DNA from: Bacteroidales bacterium | Lineage (GTDB): Bacteria > Bacteroidota > Bacteroidia > Bacteroidales > F082 | Reading direction: 5' to 3' | Length of the DNA: 64,000 nt | NCBI GenBank assembly: GCA_017651645.1 | Contig: JAGCCO010000029.1 | Location: forward strand, 1-64,000 | Shown here: in pieces, positions 15,161 to 22,479 of the stretch | Layout: each line of letters opens with the position of its first letter | Numbering within the stretch: the stretch's first letter is position 1 | Translations under genes and position numbers: made by a program | Notes under the pieces: model-generated | The model's database searches: none | Told to the model about the DNA's origin: nothing | What the model saw: only the letters and a program-made list of their open reading frames with translations

Positions 15161-16593
15161 GAAGCAATTATTTGACCGATGTGCTGACGCTGTTCAAGAA
15201 TATGGCTCTTAACAGCGTGGGTGTAGAGCGTGACTTGTACCAACTGCTTGCGGCAAAAGACGTTCCAACGGCCATAAGCCTAATGCAGAACCGTGACGAG
15301 GATGTTGACAACGCCCTAACGGAATACAACCCGCAGAAACACAAGATTATGAAAAGGCCGAACAAGCCGAGAAAGGGTGAAGCCCCGTACATTACCGAGA
15401 AACTTCCGAGAAGCAGACAGCGGTACATCAACGAGGTGGCCTTGTTCTTTCTGTTCGGAAACAATGTCGTGTGGTCGCTTAAAGACGGTGACAGCGAGGT
15501 TTTCAAACTGTTTCAAGACTTCTTGAAAAAGACGCATTTCGACAGCCGAATGAGAACGGCAAAGCGTCTTGCGGGTGCTGAGACCGAGTCGGCCAAACTA
15601 TACAACATATTCCGTGACGCTGACGACAACATTATTACCAACGTGGTGATACTTGCGCGTTCCACGGGCTACACCTTGCGACCGATGTTCGACAAGTACG
15701 GCAACCTTGCGGCCTTCGCCTACGGGTACAAGCTGAAACAGAACGGAAGGCAGATACAGCATTGGGACATACAGACCCCGAATATTCTGTTCTACTGCGA
15801 GCAGTCCGCCATCGGTGGTTGGCGTGTTGAGCAGACCCCGAACCCGACGGGCAAGATAAACGTCATATACTACAAGCAAGTGAAGGAATGGGAAGGTTCG
15901 GAAAAGCGTCTCGAGCGAGAGGAATTTTTGGATAGCAAGATAGGCGACACCAACAACTACTTTGCAGACCCCGTGGCCATCGCAAGTGCTGACGTGGTGG
16001 AACTCATGCAGAAGGACAACGCCACCGCAAGGCTGATACAGATGACGGGTGCGAACAGCCGCTTCGAGTATGTCAATCCGCCGACCGCAAGCCAACTGCA
16101 AGCGACCGAGAAAGACAACTTGGAAAAGAGTGTTCTGTTCGACACCTTCACACCCGACTTCTCGTTCGAGGCTCTGCGTGGCATGGGAACTCTTTCGGGT
16201 GCCGCCATTCGCAACTCGATGATATTGGGCTATATCAAACGGGCTCGGAACATTGAGTTGTACCAAGAGCTTCTCGAGCGTGAGAAGAACGTCATACTCG
16301 CCATACTGAAATACCAATATCCGCAGTACGAGGCCAAGATAAACGAGTTGCAGATAGACTTCGAGTTCGCAGAGCCGTTCCCCGACGATGTTGACACAAG
16401 ATGGCAGCGCATATCGCAGCTGTACGGTTCGGGTCTTGTAAGTATGGAAACAGCGGTCAATATGCTTGGCTTGACCGACAACCCCGACGAGGAAATCGAC
16501 CGTATCATGCTTCTTGGAATGGAAAGGGGCGAGAATAAGCCCGTTGAGGAACAGCAGGGGGAAGCGGAACAGCAAAAAACCGAAGAGCAATGA
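15157..16593 (+). CDS. Portal protein (SPP1 gp6-like)
   Basis: A 478-aa protein of the SPP1-type portal family, the dodecameric ring at the capsid vertex through which DNA enters. Recognisable parts: NRPNKPRKGEAPYITEKLPRS-type N-terminal stem region, FLFGNNVVW, and the helical wing/crown with LSGAAIRNSMILGYIKRARNIE near residue 350. The C-terminus is Gln/Glu-rich (EEQQGEAEQQKTEEQ). The ATG at 15157 overlaps the terminase stop (ATGA). Confidence 0.9.
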   Translation: MRSNYLTDVLTLFKNMALNSVGVERDLYQLLAAKDVPTAISLMQNRDEDVDNALTEYNPQKHKIMKRPNKPRKGEAPYITEKLPRSRQRYINEVALFFLFGNNVVWSLKDGDSEVFKLFQDFLKKTHFDSRMRTAKRLAGAETESAKLYNIFRDADDNIITNVVILARSTGYTLRPMFDKYGNLAAFAYGYKLKQNGRQIQHWDIQTPNILFYCEQSAIGGWRVEQTPNPTGKINVIYYKQVKEWEGSEKRLEREEFLDSKIGDTNNYFADPVAIASADVVELMQKDNATARLIQMTGANSRFEYVNPPTASQLQATEKDNLEKSVLFDTFTPDFSFEALRGMGTLSGAAIRNSMILGYIKRARNIELYQELLEREKNVILAILKYQYPQYEAKINELQIDFEFAEPFPDDVDTRWQRISQLYGSGLVSMETAVNMLGLTDNPDEEIDRIMLLGMERGENKPVEEQQGEAEQQKTEEQ

Positions 16594-16856
16594 AATACGA
16601 AGAGTTGAAGGAATATCTTATCGAAAGGGGCTTTGACGACGCTGATATTTTCGCCCCGCCAACCGACTGCGCCCCCGCAGCAATCGGGGTTTCCGAAGAC
16701 GGACGTGTGGTGTACGACTACGAGAAGATGGTTAAGTGGTTTGTCAAGGGCGGAATGTCGCTTGAGGACGTTGACGAGTTTATCGAGATTAACACGTTGC
16801 GCGGTCTGCCTTCCATGGGCGAGAAACGACCGATAATAATGTATAAACTTGACTGA
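16590..16856 (+). CDS. Conserved small phage protein
   Basis: An 88-aa protein of a small family seen in many phages. The core reads AAIGVSEDGRVVYDYEKMVKW, then EFIEINTLRGLPSM and PIIMY. Function unknown. It overlaps the portal stop by 4 bp, so it is translationally coupled and probably late. Confidence 0.7.
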   Translation: MKYEELKEYLIERGFDDADIFAPPTDCAPAAIGVSEDGRVVYDYEKMVKWFVKGGMSLEDVDEFIEINTLRGLPSMGEKRPIIMYKLD

Positions 16857-16859
16857 ATT

Positions 16860-17192
16860 ATGGAAAAGACTATCTACGCCACGCTCTACAAGCAGTGGTT
16901 TGACCAAGTGGCAAGGGGTACGAAGACCACCGAGTACCGAGTGATGTCGGACTATTGGGTAAAGAAACTTATCGACACCGAGTCGTATGAGACGAAGGAC
17001 TTGTCGGACATCAAGAACGGAATTGTCAGCGGCAAGCTTCAACCCCATTGGCGGGATTGGACGCACATCCGCTTCAAGTGCGGCAACAGTTATGTTCTCT
17101 GCCCGATAAAGGGAATTAACGTGTATCGGGGGCATGAGATGTTCTGTATCAAACTCGGCAAACCGAAGGCCGTTGACGGAAGTTTCAAATAA
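16860..17192 (+). CDS. ASCH-like protein, second copy
   Basis: A 110-aa protein whose N-terminus (YATLYKQWFDQVARGTKTTEYR) matches the ASCH protein at 2147 (LIIKQKWFDEIMNGTKKIEYR). The central part is shorter and keeps WTHIRFKCGN. Probably an RNA-binding or nucleoside-processing PUA-like barrel. It is the last gene of the packaging operon and is followed directly by a palindrome and a terminator. Confidence 0.7.
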   Translation: MEKTIYATLYKQWFDQVARGTKTTEYRVMSDYWVKKLIDTESYETKDLSDIKNGIVSGKLQPHWRDWTHIRFKCGNSYVLCPIKGINVYRGHEMFCIKLGKPKAVDGSFK

Positions 17193-17194
17193 GT

Positions 17195-17216
17195 GTGCAG
17201 ATAGACTGCACAGTTA
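17195..17216 (+). promoter_or_regulatory. 22-nt palindromic element, copy 1
   Basis: GTGCAG-N5-CTGCAC followed by AGTTA. The same 22 nt, with one change in the centre, recur on the opposite strand at 52878-52899. A protein-binding site shared by two intergenic regions is likely. Confidence 0.6.
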
Positions 17217-17228
17217 ACGGAATATTTA

Positions 17229-17295
17229 TACATTTGCAGAGCTTTAAGTTTTAATTGTTATGAACGGAGCGGCGGAGCAATCTGCCGCTTTTTTT
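17229..17295 (+). promoter_or_regulatory. Promoter followed by short leader and terminator
   Basis: TACATTTG at 17229-17236 would start an RNA near 17243, which meets a terminator (AGCGGC 17268-17273 with GCCGCT 17284-17289, then T) only about 50 nt later. A 17-codon frame (17260-17313, MNGAAEQSAAFF...) runs through the terminator stem. It could be attenuation of transcription into the early block, or simply the end of the packaging operon. Confidence 0.5.
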
Positions 17296-17348
17296 GCACC
17301 CTTATATAAATAGGTATCAAAAAACATTTAAAAAAAATTAAAAAAATG

Positions 17349-17409
17349 TTTGCAGATTAAAAAATCATGCTTATATTTGCAATGTCAAAAAGACAAAAAA
17401 CGTTCTTTG
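17349..17409 (+). promoter_or_regulatory. Early promoter with leader hairpin
   Basis: TTTG (17349-17352), 19 nt, TATATTTG (17372-17379). The transcript then begins with TGTC-N5-GACA (17383-17395) and CGTTCTTTG (17401-17409), the same leader plan as at 54-101. Confidence 0.85.
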
Positions 17410-17432
17410 TTAAACCTTAAAACTTTAAAGCA

Positions 17433-17726
17433 ATGAAAACAGCAGACAAACGATTAGTAAGCGTTAAAACACTTAACGAGTTGATGAGAAATTACATAGA
17501 TGTTTATAACGCTAAGTATGACGAGACCGCACAATCTGTAAATTATTTTCGATTTAAAGACATTGAGAGAAAACTCAACGAGTTACAATTAGAAAATAAG
17601 TCTTATTTGCTATCAGTGGCAAAATTGCCGAAAATCAAGCAAAAAAATGATTGGTGGGCTGCGGTCGTGATAACAAAAGAGAATTTTAAAGAATTAACAA
17701 AGCAGAACTCAAGCGAGGCGGCATAA
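17433..17726 (+). CDS. Hypothetical early protein
   Basis: A 97-aa, mostly helical, charged protein without recognised family. It is the first gene behind the early promoter and carries the leader AACCTTAAAACTTTAAAGCA before ATG. AT-rich. It is followed by a hairpin overlapping its stop. Early host-takeover role possible from position only. Confidence 0.65.
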   Translation: MKTADKRLVSVKTLNELMRNYIDVYNAKYDETAQSVNYFRFKDIERKLNELQLENKSYLLSVAKLPKIKQKNDWWAAVVITKENFKELTKQNSSEAA

Positions 17727-17740
17727 AAACCGCCCGCTTT
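17712..17740 (+). other. Intercistronic hairpin
   Basis: AAGCG-(A)-GGCGG pairs with CCGCCCGCTT, ten pairs with one bulge and an A-rich loop, then A residues. It overlaps the end of the preceding gene. Same design as 1271-1302. Confidence 0.55.
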
Positions 17741-17768
17741 AAAAAAAGAACATTAAAACTTTAAAGCA

Positions 17769-17930
17769 ATGAACTACGAACTAACATTAAAGCGATTAAA
17801 GCGAGAACTTGCCGAAAAATTTAATCGGGGCGAAATCACAGCAGAGCAGTACGAAAGGCGGTTAAACGTTATTCAAGAACAATATGAAGACGCTATAAAC
17901 CGAGAAATCGACTTAATGCTTGAGAAGTAA
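17769..17930 (+). CDS. Small helical protein
   Basis: A 53-aa protein (MNYELTLKRLKRELAEKFNR, ending in DLMLEK). Entirely helical and highly charged, with a short-C-terminal-domain-like pattern (RGEITAEQYERRL). It is preceded by the common early leader AACATTAAAACTTTAAAGCA. Function unknown. Confidence 0.65.
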   Translation: MNYELTLKRLKRELAEKFNRGEITAEQYERRLNVIQEQYEDAINREIDLMLEK

Positions 17931-17936
17931 CAAACA

Positions 17937-17958
17937 AGGGGCGGGGCAACCCGTCTCT
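17937..17958 (+). other. Intercistronic hairpin with GCAA tetraloop
   Basis: A nine-pair stem (including two G-U) closed by a GNRA-type GCAA loop directly after the 53-aa gene, followed by ATTTT. Weak terminator or stabiliser. Confidence 0.5.
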
Positions 17959-17986
17959 ATTTTACAAACATTAAAACATTAAAGCA

Positions 17987-18289
17987 ATGAAACCCACTTT
18001 AGAAATGAGCGCGGCATTATGTCAAGAGTGCCAAAACATTATTGATGATTGTGACTATTTGGACGAAAACCCGACCTTAAACGCTTCGTTCGAGGTAGAA
18101 GGTATGTTGGATGGCGAATTTGTTGTAGCCGACTTCGATGGCACAATCAAAATCAGCGGTTATTACAGCGAGGACGAAGGCGAATACTCGCCCGCTTGTT
18201 GCAACTACAACGTCTATGTTGACGGGGTGTTGACATGGGTGGACGAGGACGAGACCGAACATACAAAAGACATTAGTTTTCATATGTAA
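17987..18289 (+). CDS. Hypothetical acidic early protein
   Basis: A 100-aa acidic protein rich in Asp, Glu, Tyr and with six Cys. The central part is beta-like (FEVEGMLDGEFVVADFDGTIKISGYY). No family recognised. It has the early leader AACATTAAAACATTAAAGCA. Strong negative charge suggests a possible DNA-mimic or inhibitor, but this is speculation. Confidence 0.65.
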   Translation: MKPTLEMSAALCQECQNIIDDCDYLDENPTLNASFEVEGMLDGEFVVADFDGTIKISGYYSEDEGEYSPACCNYNVYVDGVLTWVDEDETEHTKDISFHM

Positions 18290-18299
18290 AATATAGGTT

Positions 18300-18371
18300 G
18301 GCGGCTGCGGACAATTCATTACTCTAATATTTCTCGTTTTTGCCAAAAACACCGTGGCCGCCTTCCTTTTC
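18300..18371 (+). terminator. Possible long-loop terminator
   Basis: GGCGGC (18300-18305) pairs with GCCGCC (18357-18362) across a 51-nt loop, followed by a T/C-rich run. Weak because of the loop. Confidence 0.4.
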
Positions 18372-18395
18372 TAAGAACAATTAAAACATAAAACT

Positions 18396-18752
18396 ATGGA
18401 AGATTACAAACTACTGACGGACAAGGATGTCGTTGACAAGATAAATCAGTTATACGACACAGCCCCCGAGACGATGAAGGTAATAAATGAAATCTGCAAC
18501 CACGGGGACGTTATCAACGCGCACGAAGCGACACACGCAGCCGTTCGGACAGCCGTTTACATTTCGGGGCTGTATCAAAGGGCAATATCGCACCTTTTGG
18601 CCGACTGCGAGGAAGAGATAAACGGGGTGGAAATGTCTCTTGACGACGCAGTGAGCAAAGGACAGATAAAGAAGATTGCGCTGCTGCACATCAAGCAAGA
18701 CGCATACCGAAAAATGAAAAGCAAGTTACAATCCTTAAATGTAAGACTATGA
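18396..18752 (+). CDS. Hypothetical helical early protein
   Basis: A 118-aa predicted all-helical protein (LLTDKDVVDKINQLYDTAPETMK...). No recognised domain. Its stop overlaps the next start (ATGA), so it is cotranslated with the 103-aa protein. Member of a run of small overlapping early genes (18396-20534). Confidence 0.65.
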   Translation: MEDYKLLTDKDVVDKINQLYDTAPETMKVINEICNHGDVINAHEATHAAVRTAVYISGLYQRAISHLLADCEEEINGVEMSLDDAVSKGQIKKIALLHIKQDAYRKMKSKLQSLNVRL

Positions 18753-19060
18753 GAAACACAAGAACATTGGACGAGGTGAAGGCCATACTCGAGCAGCACC
18801 CGTCAGCGAGAAACAGCGATTTTGAGTTGATTGCGATTTTTGCAAGAACACACGGCATATACAGACAGCCGTTGGGCGAAGCGTTAGCAACGTGGCAAAA
18901 CAGACAGCTTCCCCCGTTTGAGACCATCACACGGGCGAGACGAAAACTGCAAGAGCAATATCCGCAACTCCGTGCGACCGAAACGGTACGCAAGCGCAGA
19001 GCCGAGAGCGAGGAAAGGCACAGAGATTTCTACGGACAGCAAAAAAGTTTCAACCTATGA
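18749..19060 (+). CDS. Hypothetical basic early protein
   Basis: A 103-aa basic protein. The core (SDFELIAIFARTHGI ... TITRARRKLQEQYPQLRATETVRKRRAE) resembles a family of small Bacteroidetes phage proteins with a winged-helix-like layout, but no function is known to me. Start overlaps the previous stop by 4 bp and its stop overlaps the next start. Confidence 0.65.
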   Translation: MRNTRTLDEVKAILEQHPSARNSDFELIAIFARTHGIYRQPLGEALATWQNRQLPPFETITRARRKLQEQYPQLRATETVRKRRAESEERHRDFYGQQKSFNL

Positions 19061-19251
19061 TTGATTTTGCCAAAAAGTTGAAGGACAAGACGGGGGTGGA
19101 AAAGGTTCACCACTCTTTCAGCAACGACAGAGAAGAGTTTTTTCTTGTAAGCGGACGGGGCTACGTCATGGTGGCCGTTGTGAACAAAAAGACGCACGTC
19201 TGCACGTTCTACACAACAAGCGGCAAATACGTAAAAGACATAAAACTTTGA
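19057..19251 (+). CDS. Hypothetical small protein
   Basis: A 64-aa alpha/beta protein with alternating strands (GYVMVAVVNKKTHVCTFYTTSGKYVKDIKL). Translationally coupled to the preceding gene. No known family. Confidence 0.6.
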   Translation: MIDFAKKLKDKTGVEKVHHSFSNDREEFFLVSGRGYVMVAVVNKKTHVCTFYTTSGKYVKDIKL

Positions 19252-19254
19252 ATT

Positions 19255-19563
19255 ATGATAAAAAAAGAATTAGCGCGGGAAATATATAATATTTACTCGC
19301 AAATTGAAACGTGCGACAAACTTATCGCAGATTTGGAAGGGTTTGTAAAAGCGTGCGACGGAAACGTCCCCGACTTAATCGACAAAGACTATTGCAGTTA
19401 TGGTTCTATTCAAATTAGCATACCATATTTTGACAAAGGAAAATTTAAAACCGACGGCGGGGCGCGTTTGTTCAATATAAACTATTCGCTTGCGCTAAAA
19501 GTTATAAAATCGCACAAAAGAACGTTGAAAAACTTACTAAAAAAATTGGATGAAGAGTTATGA
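19255..19563 (+). CDS. Hypothetical early protein
   Basis: A 102-aa protein: N- and C-terminal helices around a short strand region (YGSIQISIPYFDKGKF). No family recognised. It overlaps the next start by 4 bp. Confidence 0.6.
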   Translation: MIKKELAREIYNIYSQIETCDKLIADLEGFVKACDGNVPDLIDKDYCSYGSIQISIPYFDKGKFKTDGGARLFNINYSLALKVIKSHKRTLKNLLKKLDEEL

Positions 19564-19844
19564 GCGAAACAAACGAAGAAAAAGCAAGAGTGTTAAGTAA
19601 CAAAGGTATTCTTGGTGTTTACATTCGTACAGATTTGGGGGTACTCGCTACGGAAGAATCCAAAAATAGGCTATCGATATATGGTGCTTGTATGGAAGCG
19701 ATGGAATGGAAGGACAAAGAACTGAAAAACTATCTCGACGAACTTCTTGCCAAGTTAAACGCTTGCGAGAAAGATAGAACACGGGAAGCGACCATTGTTG
19801 AGATTATCAAAGGACATTTTTTTAAAAACGTTGATTTAATATGA
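19560..19844 (+). CDS. Hypothetical early protein with WKD motif, copy A
   Basis: A 94-aa protein whose middle part (YGACMEAMEWKDKEL) matches the next protein (CYAAAEEMAQWKDEQF), a motif common in Bacteroides phage and plasmid proteins of unknown role. Helical. The two genes overlap by 4 bp and are probably diverged paralogs. Confidence 0.65.
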   Translation: MSETNEEKARVLSNKGILGVYIRTDLGVLATEESKNRLSIYGACMEAMEWKDKELKNYLDELLAKLNACEKDRTREATIVEIIKGHFFKNVDLI

Positions 19845-20200
19845 AACACATATCAAACCAAGAAAAAGCCACCGAAATTGCAGCCGAGCGCAAGCGACTC
19901 TATTTTGACAGCGACGGGCTAATTATCAATTCCGAAGTAGAATGCTATGCGGCAGCCGAAGAAATGGCACAATGGAAAGACGAGCAATTTGCGCAAGAGA
20001 AAAAAGAAATAGACGAACAATGGAAACGCTTAATGGCAGAAAGCAAGTCAATAGGAGTTGACCTTTTGCAACGTAAAGAAGAACAAATGATTGACAAGGC
20101 TTGCGAAGCATTTTGCAAATGTGAATGTTGTGGTGATTGTGGTGAACATAAAACAAATTGCATAATATTAGGTGAATTTAAACAAGCGATGAAAGGATAA
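19841..20200 (+). CDS. Hypothetical early protein with WKD motif, copy B
   Basis: A 119-aa protein with AAEEMAQWKDEQF around residues 27-40, related to the preceding protein. The C-terminal part has a dense Cys cluster (CEAFCKCECCGDCGEHKTNC), which may bind zinc or an iron-sulfur cluster. Function unknown. Confidence 0.65.
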   Translation: MKHISNQEKATEIAAERKRLYFDSDGLIINSEVECYAAAEEMAQWKDEQFAQEKKEIDEQWKRLMAESKSIGVDLLQRKEEQMIDKACEAFCKCECCGDCGEHKTNCIILGEFKQAMKG

Positions 20201-20207
20201 TAGAATT

Positions 20208-20534
20208 ATGAGAACAAAACTTGTTAACAAAGACCCGTTCAGCAATGCAACGGAACTGATGATGTTTGAGGCTAACAACTGCGACCTATGTATCAAGGCG
20301 AGTTTGCCGAGACCCGACGGGACGTACACCAACGCCGACGACAACAATATGCCAAACCGCTGCGCTATTCAGCGGGATTTCACAATGCGGATGTTCACAG
20401 ACAAACCAATCTCGCAACATACGCTCGATGTCTGCACCAATTATATAATAAAGGGGACGCAATGCCCCTATCTGCAAATGACAAGAAGCAAACCCCGACA
20501 AGCCGAACCCGCAGAGCAAACAAAACTTTTTTAA
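20208..20534 (+). CDS. Hypothetical Cys-containing early protein
   Basis: A 108-aa protein with CDLC near residue 25, CAIQRDF at 53, C77 and CPYLQ near 87. This spacing suggests a small zinc-binding fold of unknown function. It is the last gene before the next early promoter, whose -33 box lies 18 bp downstream. Confidence 0.65.
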   Translation: MRTKLVNKDPFSNATELMMFEANNCDLCIKASLPRPDGTYTNADDNNMPNRCAIQRDFTMRMFTDKPISQHTLDVCTNYIIKGTQCPYLQMTRSKPRQAEPAEQTKLF

Positions 20535-20551
20535 AAAAAATTAAAAAAATG

Positions 20552-20582
20552 TTTGCAGAATTAAAAATTGTGTTTATATTTG
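20552..20582 (+). promoter_or_regulatory. Early promoter
   Basis: TTTG (20552-20555, in GTTTGCAGA), 19 nt, TATATTTG (20575-20582), followed by CATTGTC. The ATG at 20611 follows after the AACATTAAAACATTAAAGCA leader. Confidence 0.85.
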
Positions 20583-20610
20583 CATTGTCAAACATTAAAA
20601 CATTAAAGCA

Positions 20611-20832
20611 ATGAACCGCAAAAGAGAACACAAAGAAACAACAGTCGAGAAAATCAAACGGCTGAGAATGAAAAGAGCCGCCATTCGGCAAGACCTTAGA
20701 GAGTTTGGCGAAATGCCCGACTTGGACGAGGACGAAAAAAGAGAACTCGCATGGTTAGAAGACATCGAAGAAAAATACGATGAAGCCGCCACGGAGATAT
20801 GGGAAGAAAAACGTAGGGGGCTGTTGAACTGA
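20611..20832 (+). CDS. Hypothetical small charged protein
   Basis: A 73-aa, highly charged helical protein (MNRKREHKETTVEKIKRLRM ... EEKRRGLLN). Basic N-terminus, acidic centre. First gene of the transcript from the promoter at 20552. Unknown function. Confidence 0.65.
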   Translation: MNRKREHKETTVEKIKRLRMKRAAIRQDLREFGEMPDLDEDEKRELAWLEDIEEKYDEAATEIWEEKRRGLLN

Positions 20833-20859
20833 GAGTTGTGGTAAAAATGTACGAATGAT

Positions 20860-21249
20860 ATGGAAGCGAGAGAGTTAATGGTTGGCGATTGGGTGTTTGA
20901 AAAGAGCAGCGGAAACCCCGTCGAAGTAACTTTGGAAATAATGGGCTACTGCACAATCTATTCGAACGAGCATTACGAGCCTATTCCGCTGACCGCTGAA
21001 ATATTGCAAAAAAATGGGTTTAATAAAATTGATGAAAATACGTACTCCTTTAGAAGATGTTGTGGCGACGGAGAAATAAAAATAAGGGTTATAGACTTGA
21101 CTTGCGGAGAGTGGGAGTTGTATGCGATGGATTACGACAAATATAGCGACACTCGCATATCATTCAGTAATGAACAATCCTTTTTAAAGGTTCACGAACT
21201 GCAACACGCATTAAAATTATGTGGAATCGATAAAGAAATAAAGTTATGA
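20860..21249 (+). CDS. Conserved Bacteroidetes mobile-element protein
   Basis: A 129-aa protein of a family frequent in Bacteroidetes phages and prophages: MVGDWVF near the start, EPIPLTAEILQKNGF in the middle, and KVHELQHALKLCGIDKEI at the end. The apparent HELQH is part of this conserved C-terminal helix and not a protease site. Function unknown. Stop overlaps the next start. Confidence 0.7.
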   Translation: MEARELMVGDWVFEKSSGNPVEVTLEIMGYCTIYSNEHYEPIPLTAEILQKNGFNKIDENTYSFRRCCGDGEIKIRVIDLTCGEWELYAMDYDKYSDTRISFSNEQSFLKVHELQHALKLCGIDKEIKL

Positions 21250-21587
21250 TTATGATGGAAGAATTACTAAAAATCATTAACTACTACGGCGAGAAAAACC
21301 AAATCCGAAAACTTGCCGAGGAGCAGTACGAACTTAACGAAGCGTTGTTTGAGCGTTTCGTCCACGGGCAAGACGAGTTCAGTATCTATGATGATGACGA
21401 AAAGGAAGCGTGGGAATACGACAAGAACATACTTGACGGACACATCGAGGAAGAGATTGCTGACAACCTTGTCATTATACGTCAGTTCGTAGCCTTGTAC
21501 GGGCTTGACATGGTGCGGATAGAAGATATTGTCCGCAAGAAGATTGAGCGTCAACTCGAACGAATGAAGAATCTTGATGAAAGATAA
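21246..21587 (+). CDS. MazG-like nucleotide pyrophosphohydrolase
   Basis: A 113-aa all-helical protein with the MazG-type metal-binding helices: KLAEEQYELNEAL (about 20-32) and EEEIADNLVIIRQF (about 64-77), then RKKIERQLERM. The family hydrolyses NTPs or ppGpp-like nucleotides to monophosphates plus pyrophosphate, often to alter the nucleotide pool or stringent response during infection. Catalytic Glu and Asp residues are visible. Start overlaps the upstream stop (ATGA). Confidence 0.75.
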   Translation: MIMMEELLKIINYYGEKNQIRKLAEEQYELNEALFERFVHGQDEFSIYDDDEKEAWEYDKNILDGHIEEEIADNLVIIRQFVALYGLDMVRIEDIVRKKIERQLERMKNLDER

Positions 21588-21591
21588 GAAC

Positions 21592-21771
21592 ATGGAAAAG
21601 GTAAAGAAAATAATCATCACGAACGAAGCCCCGAACATAGGGTTCGAGTTCAACAGCGCGGACGGGCATATTCTTGATTGGAATACGCTGTCCCGTGCGG
21701 AGCAGACGAAAGTGCTGAACGTTTTGGCCAAAGGCTATCATTTTTTTAAAGAACACCTAAAAAACGAATAG
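21592..21771 (+). CDS. Hypothetical small protein
   Basis: A 59-aa protein (MEKVKKIIITNEAPNIGFEF). Starts 4 bp after the MazG-like gene; an in-frame ATG at 21577 is an alternative. No family recognised. Confidence 0.55.
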   Translation: MEKVKKIIITNEAPNIGFEFNSADGHILDWNTLSRAEQTKVLNVLAKGYHFFKEHLKNE

Positions 21772-21774
21772 GAT

Positions 21775-21921
21775 ATGAAAAAGTATTACATTGATTACAG
21801 AGACAAGGGCGGCGAATTATGCCACGTATGGTGCGAAGCCGACTCGCCCGAAGACGCTGAGCGGTTCGTCCGCAGCGAGTATTGGGATGTTGACGAGATT
21901 ATTAACATTAGCGAAGGATAA
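21775..21921 (+). CDS. Small conserved protein
   Basis: A 48-aa protein (MKKYYIDYRDKGGELCHVWC, then EADSPEDAERFVRSEYWDVDEIINI). Alpha/beta pattern like short phage proteins that end with an Asp-Ile-Ile strand. It fits exactly between its neighbours (3- and 2-bp gaps). Confidence 0.6.
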   Translation: MKKYYIDYRDKGGELCHVWCEADSPEDAERFVRSEYWDVDEIINISEG

Positions 21922-21923
21922 CC

Positions 21924-22148
21924 ATGGCAAATGTAAAAGAACTACTGATGGCTAAATTCAAGGCGATGGCATTGCTGACATTCACAGCCGAGAAGTTGCT
22001 TCAAGATGAGATTGAGGCACGGATGAAAGCCAAGCAACACATCACAGAAGATGAGTACATGACACTTATAGCCGAGCGGATGATTGACATAATGGCAAAC
22101 ACCGCCCCCGATTTATTAGCCGAAGAAGCGGGATTGTGTGATGGATAA
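21924..22148 (+). CDS. Hypothetical helical protein
   Basis: A 74-aa amphipathic helical protein (LLMAKFKAMALLTFTAEKLLQDEIEARMKAK...). No recognised family. Overlaps the next gene by 8 bp. Confidence 0.6.
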   Translation: MANVKELLMAKFKAMALLTFTAEKLLQDEIEARMKAKQHITEDEYMTLIAERMIDIMANTAPDLLAEEAGLCDG

Positions 22149-22479
22149 GGGTTACAGCACACAAGAGGACTATGAGTTGTGGCTAAGGATAAAAGACAAT
22201 CCCGACTACGACTTGGACGGGCTGCCGCCCGACCACCCCGCAAGAAAGGATAGAGCCGAGTTTCGCAAAAAGTGGGCGAAGCTGATGGCGAAAAACCAAA
22301 AGAAATACATAAAAGAACTGACAGAGAAAATCAAAAGAGAGTCGGAAGATAGGGGGTTACTGACAGCCTACACCCAATGGTTGAAGGTTTACGGCGTTCT
22401 TCCGAAGGATTTTGAGACCGAACACACGGTAAACAACTTTTTAAAAGTACACGAGATAGAAAAAAGGAGGGCGAAATGA
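22141..22479 (+). CDS. Hypothetical protein
   Basis: A 112-aa basic helical protein (MDKGYSTQEDYELWLRIKDN...). It contains a Pro-rich turn (GLPPDHPARKDR). ATG at 22141 was chosen over GTG at 22138. Function unknown. Confidence 0.6.
   Translation: MDKGYSTQEDYELWLRIKDNPDYDLDGLPPDHPARKDRAEFRKKWAKLMAKNQKKYIKELTEKIKRESEDRGLLTAYTQWLKVYGVLPKDFETEHTVNNFLKVHEIEKRRAK

Noticed and set aside
15598..16590. Long antisense frame (330 codons) opposite the portal gene
   Set aside because: The sense strand encodes a clear portal protein; the antisense product has no recognisable family and reflects codon composition.
21200..21249. HELQH in the 129-aa protein as a zinc protease site
   Set aside because: It belongs to a conserved C-terminal helix of a known non-enzymatic mobile-element family; no third ligand is visible.
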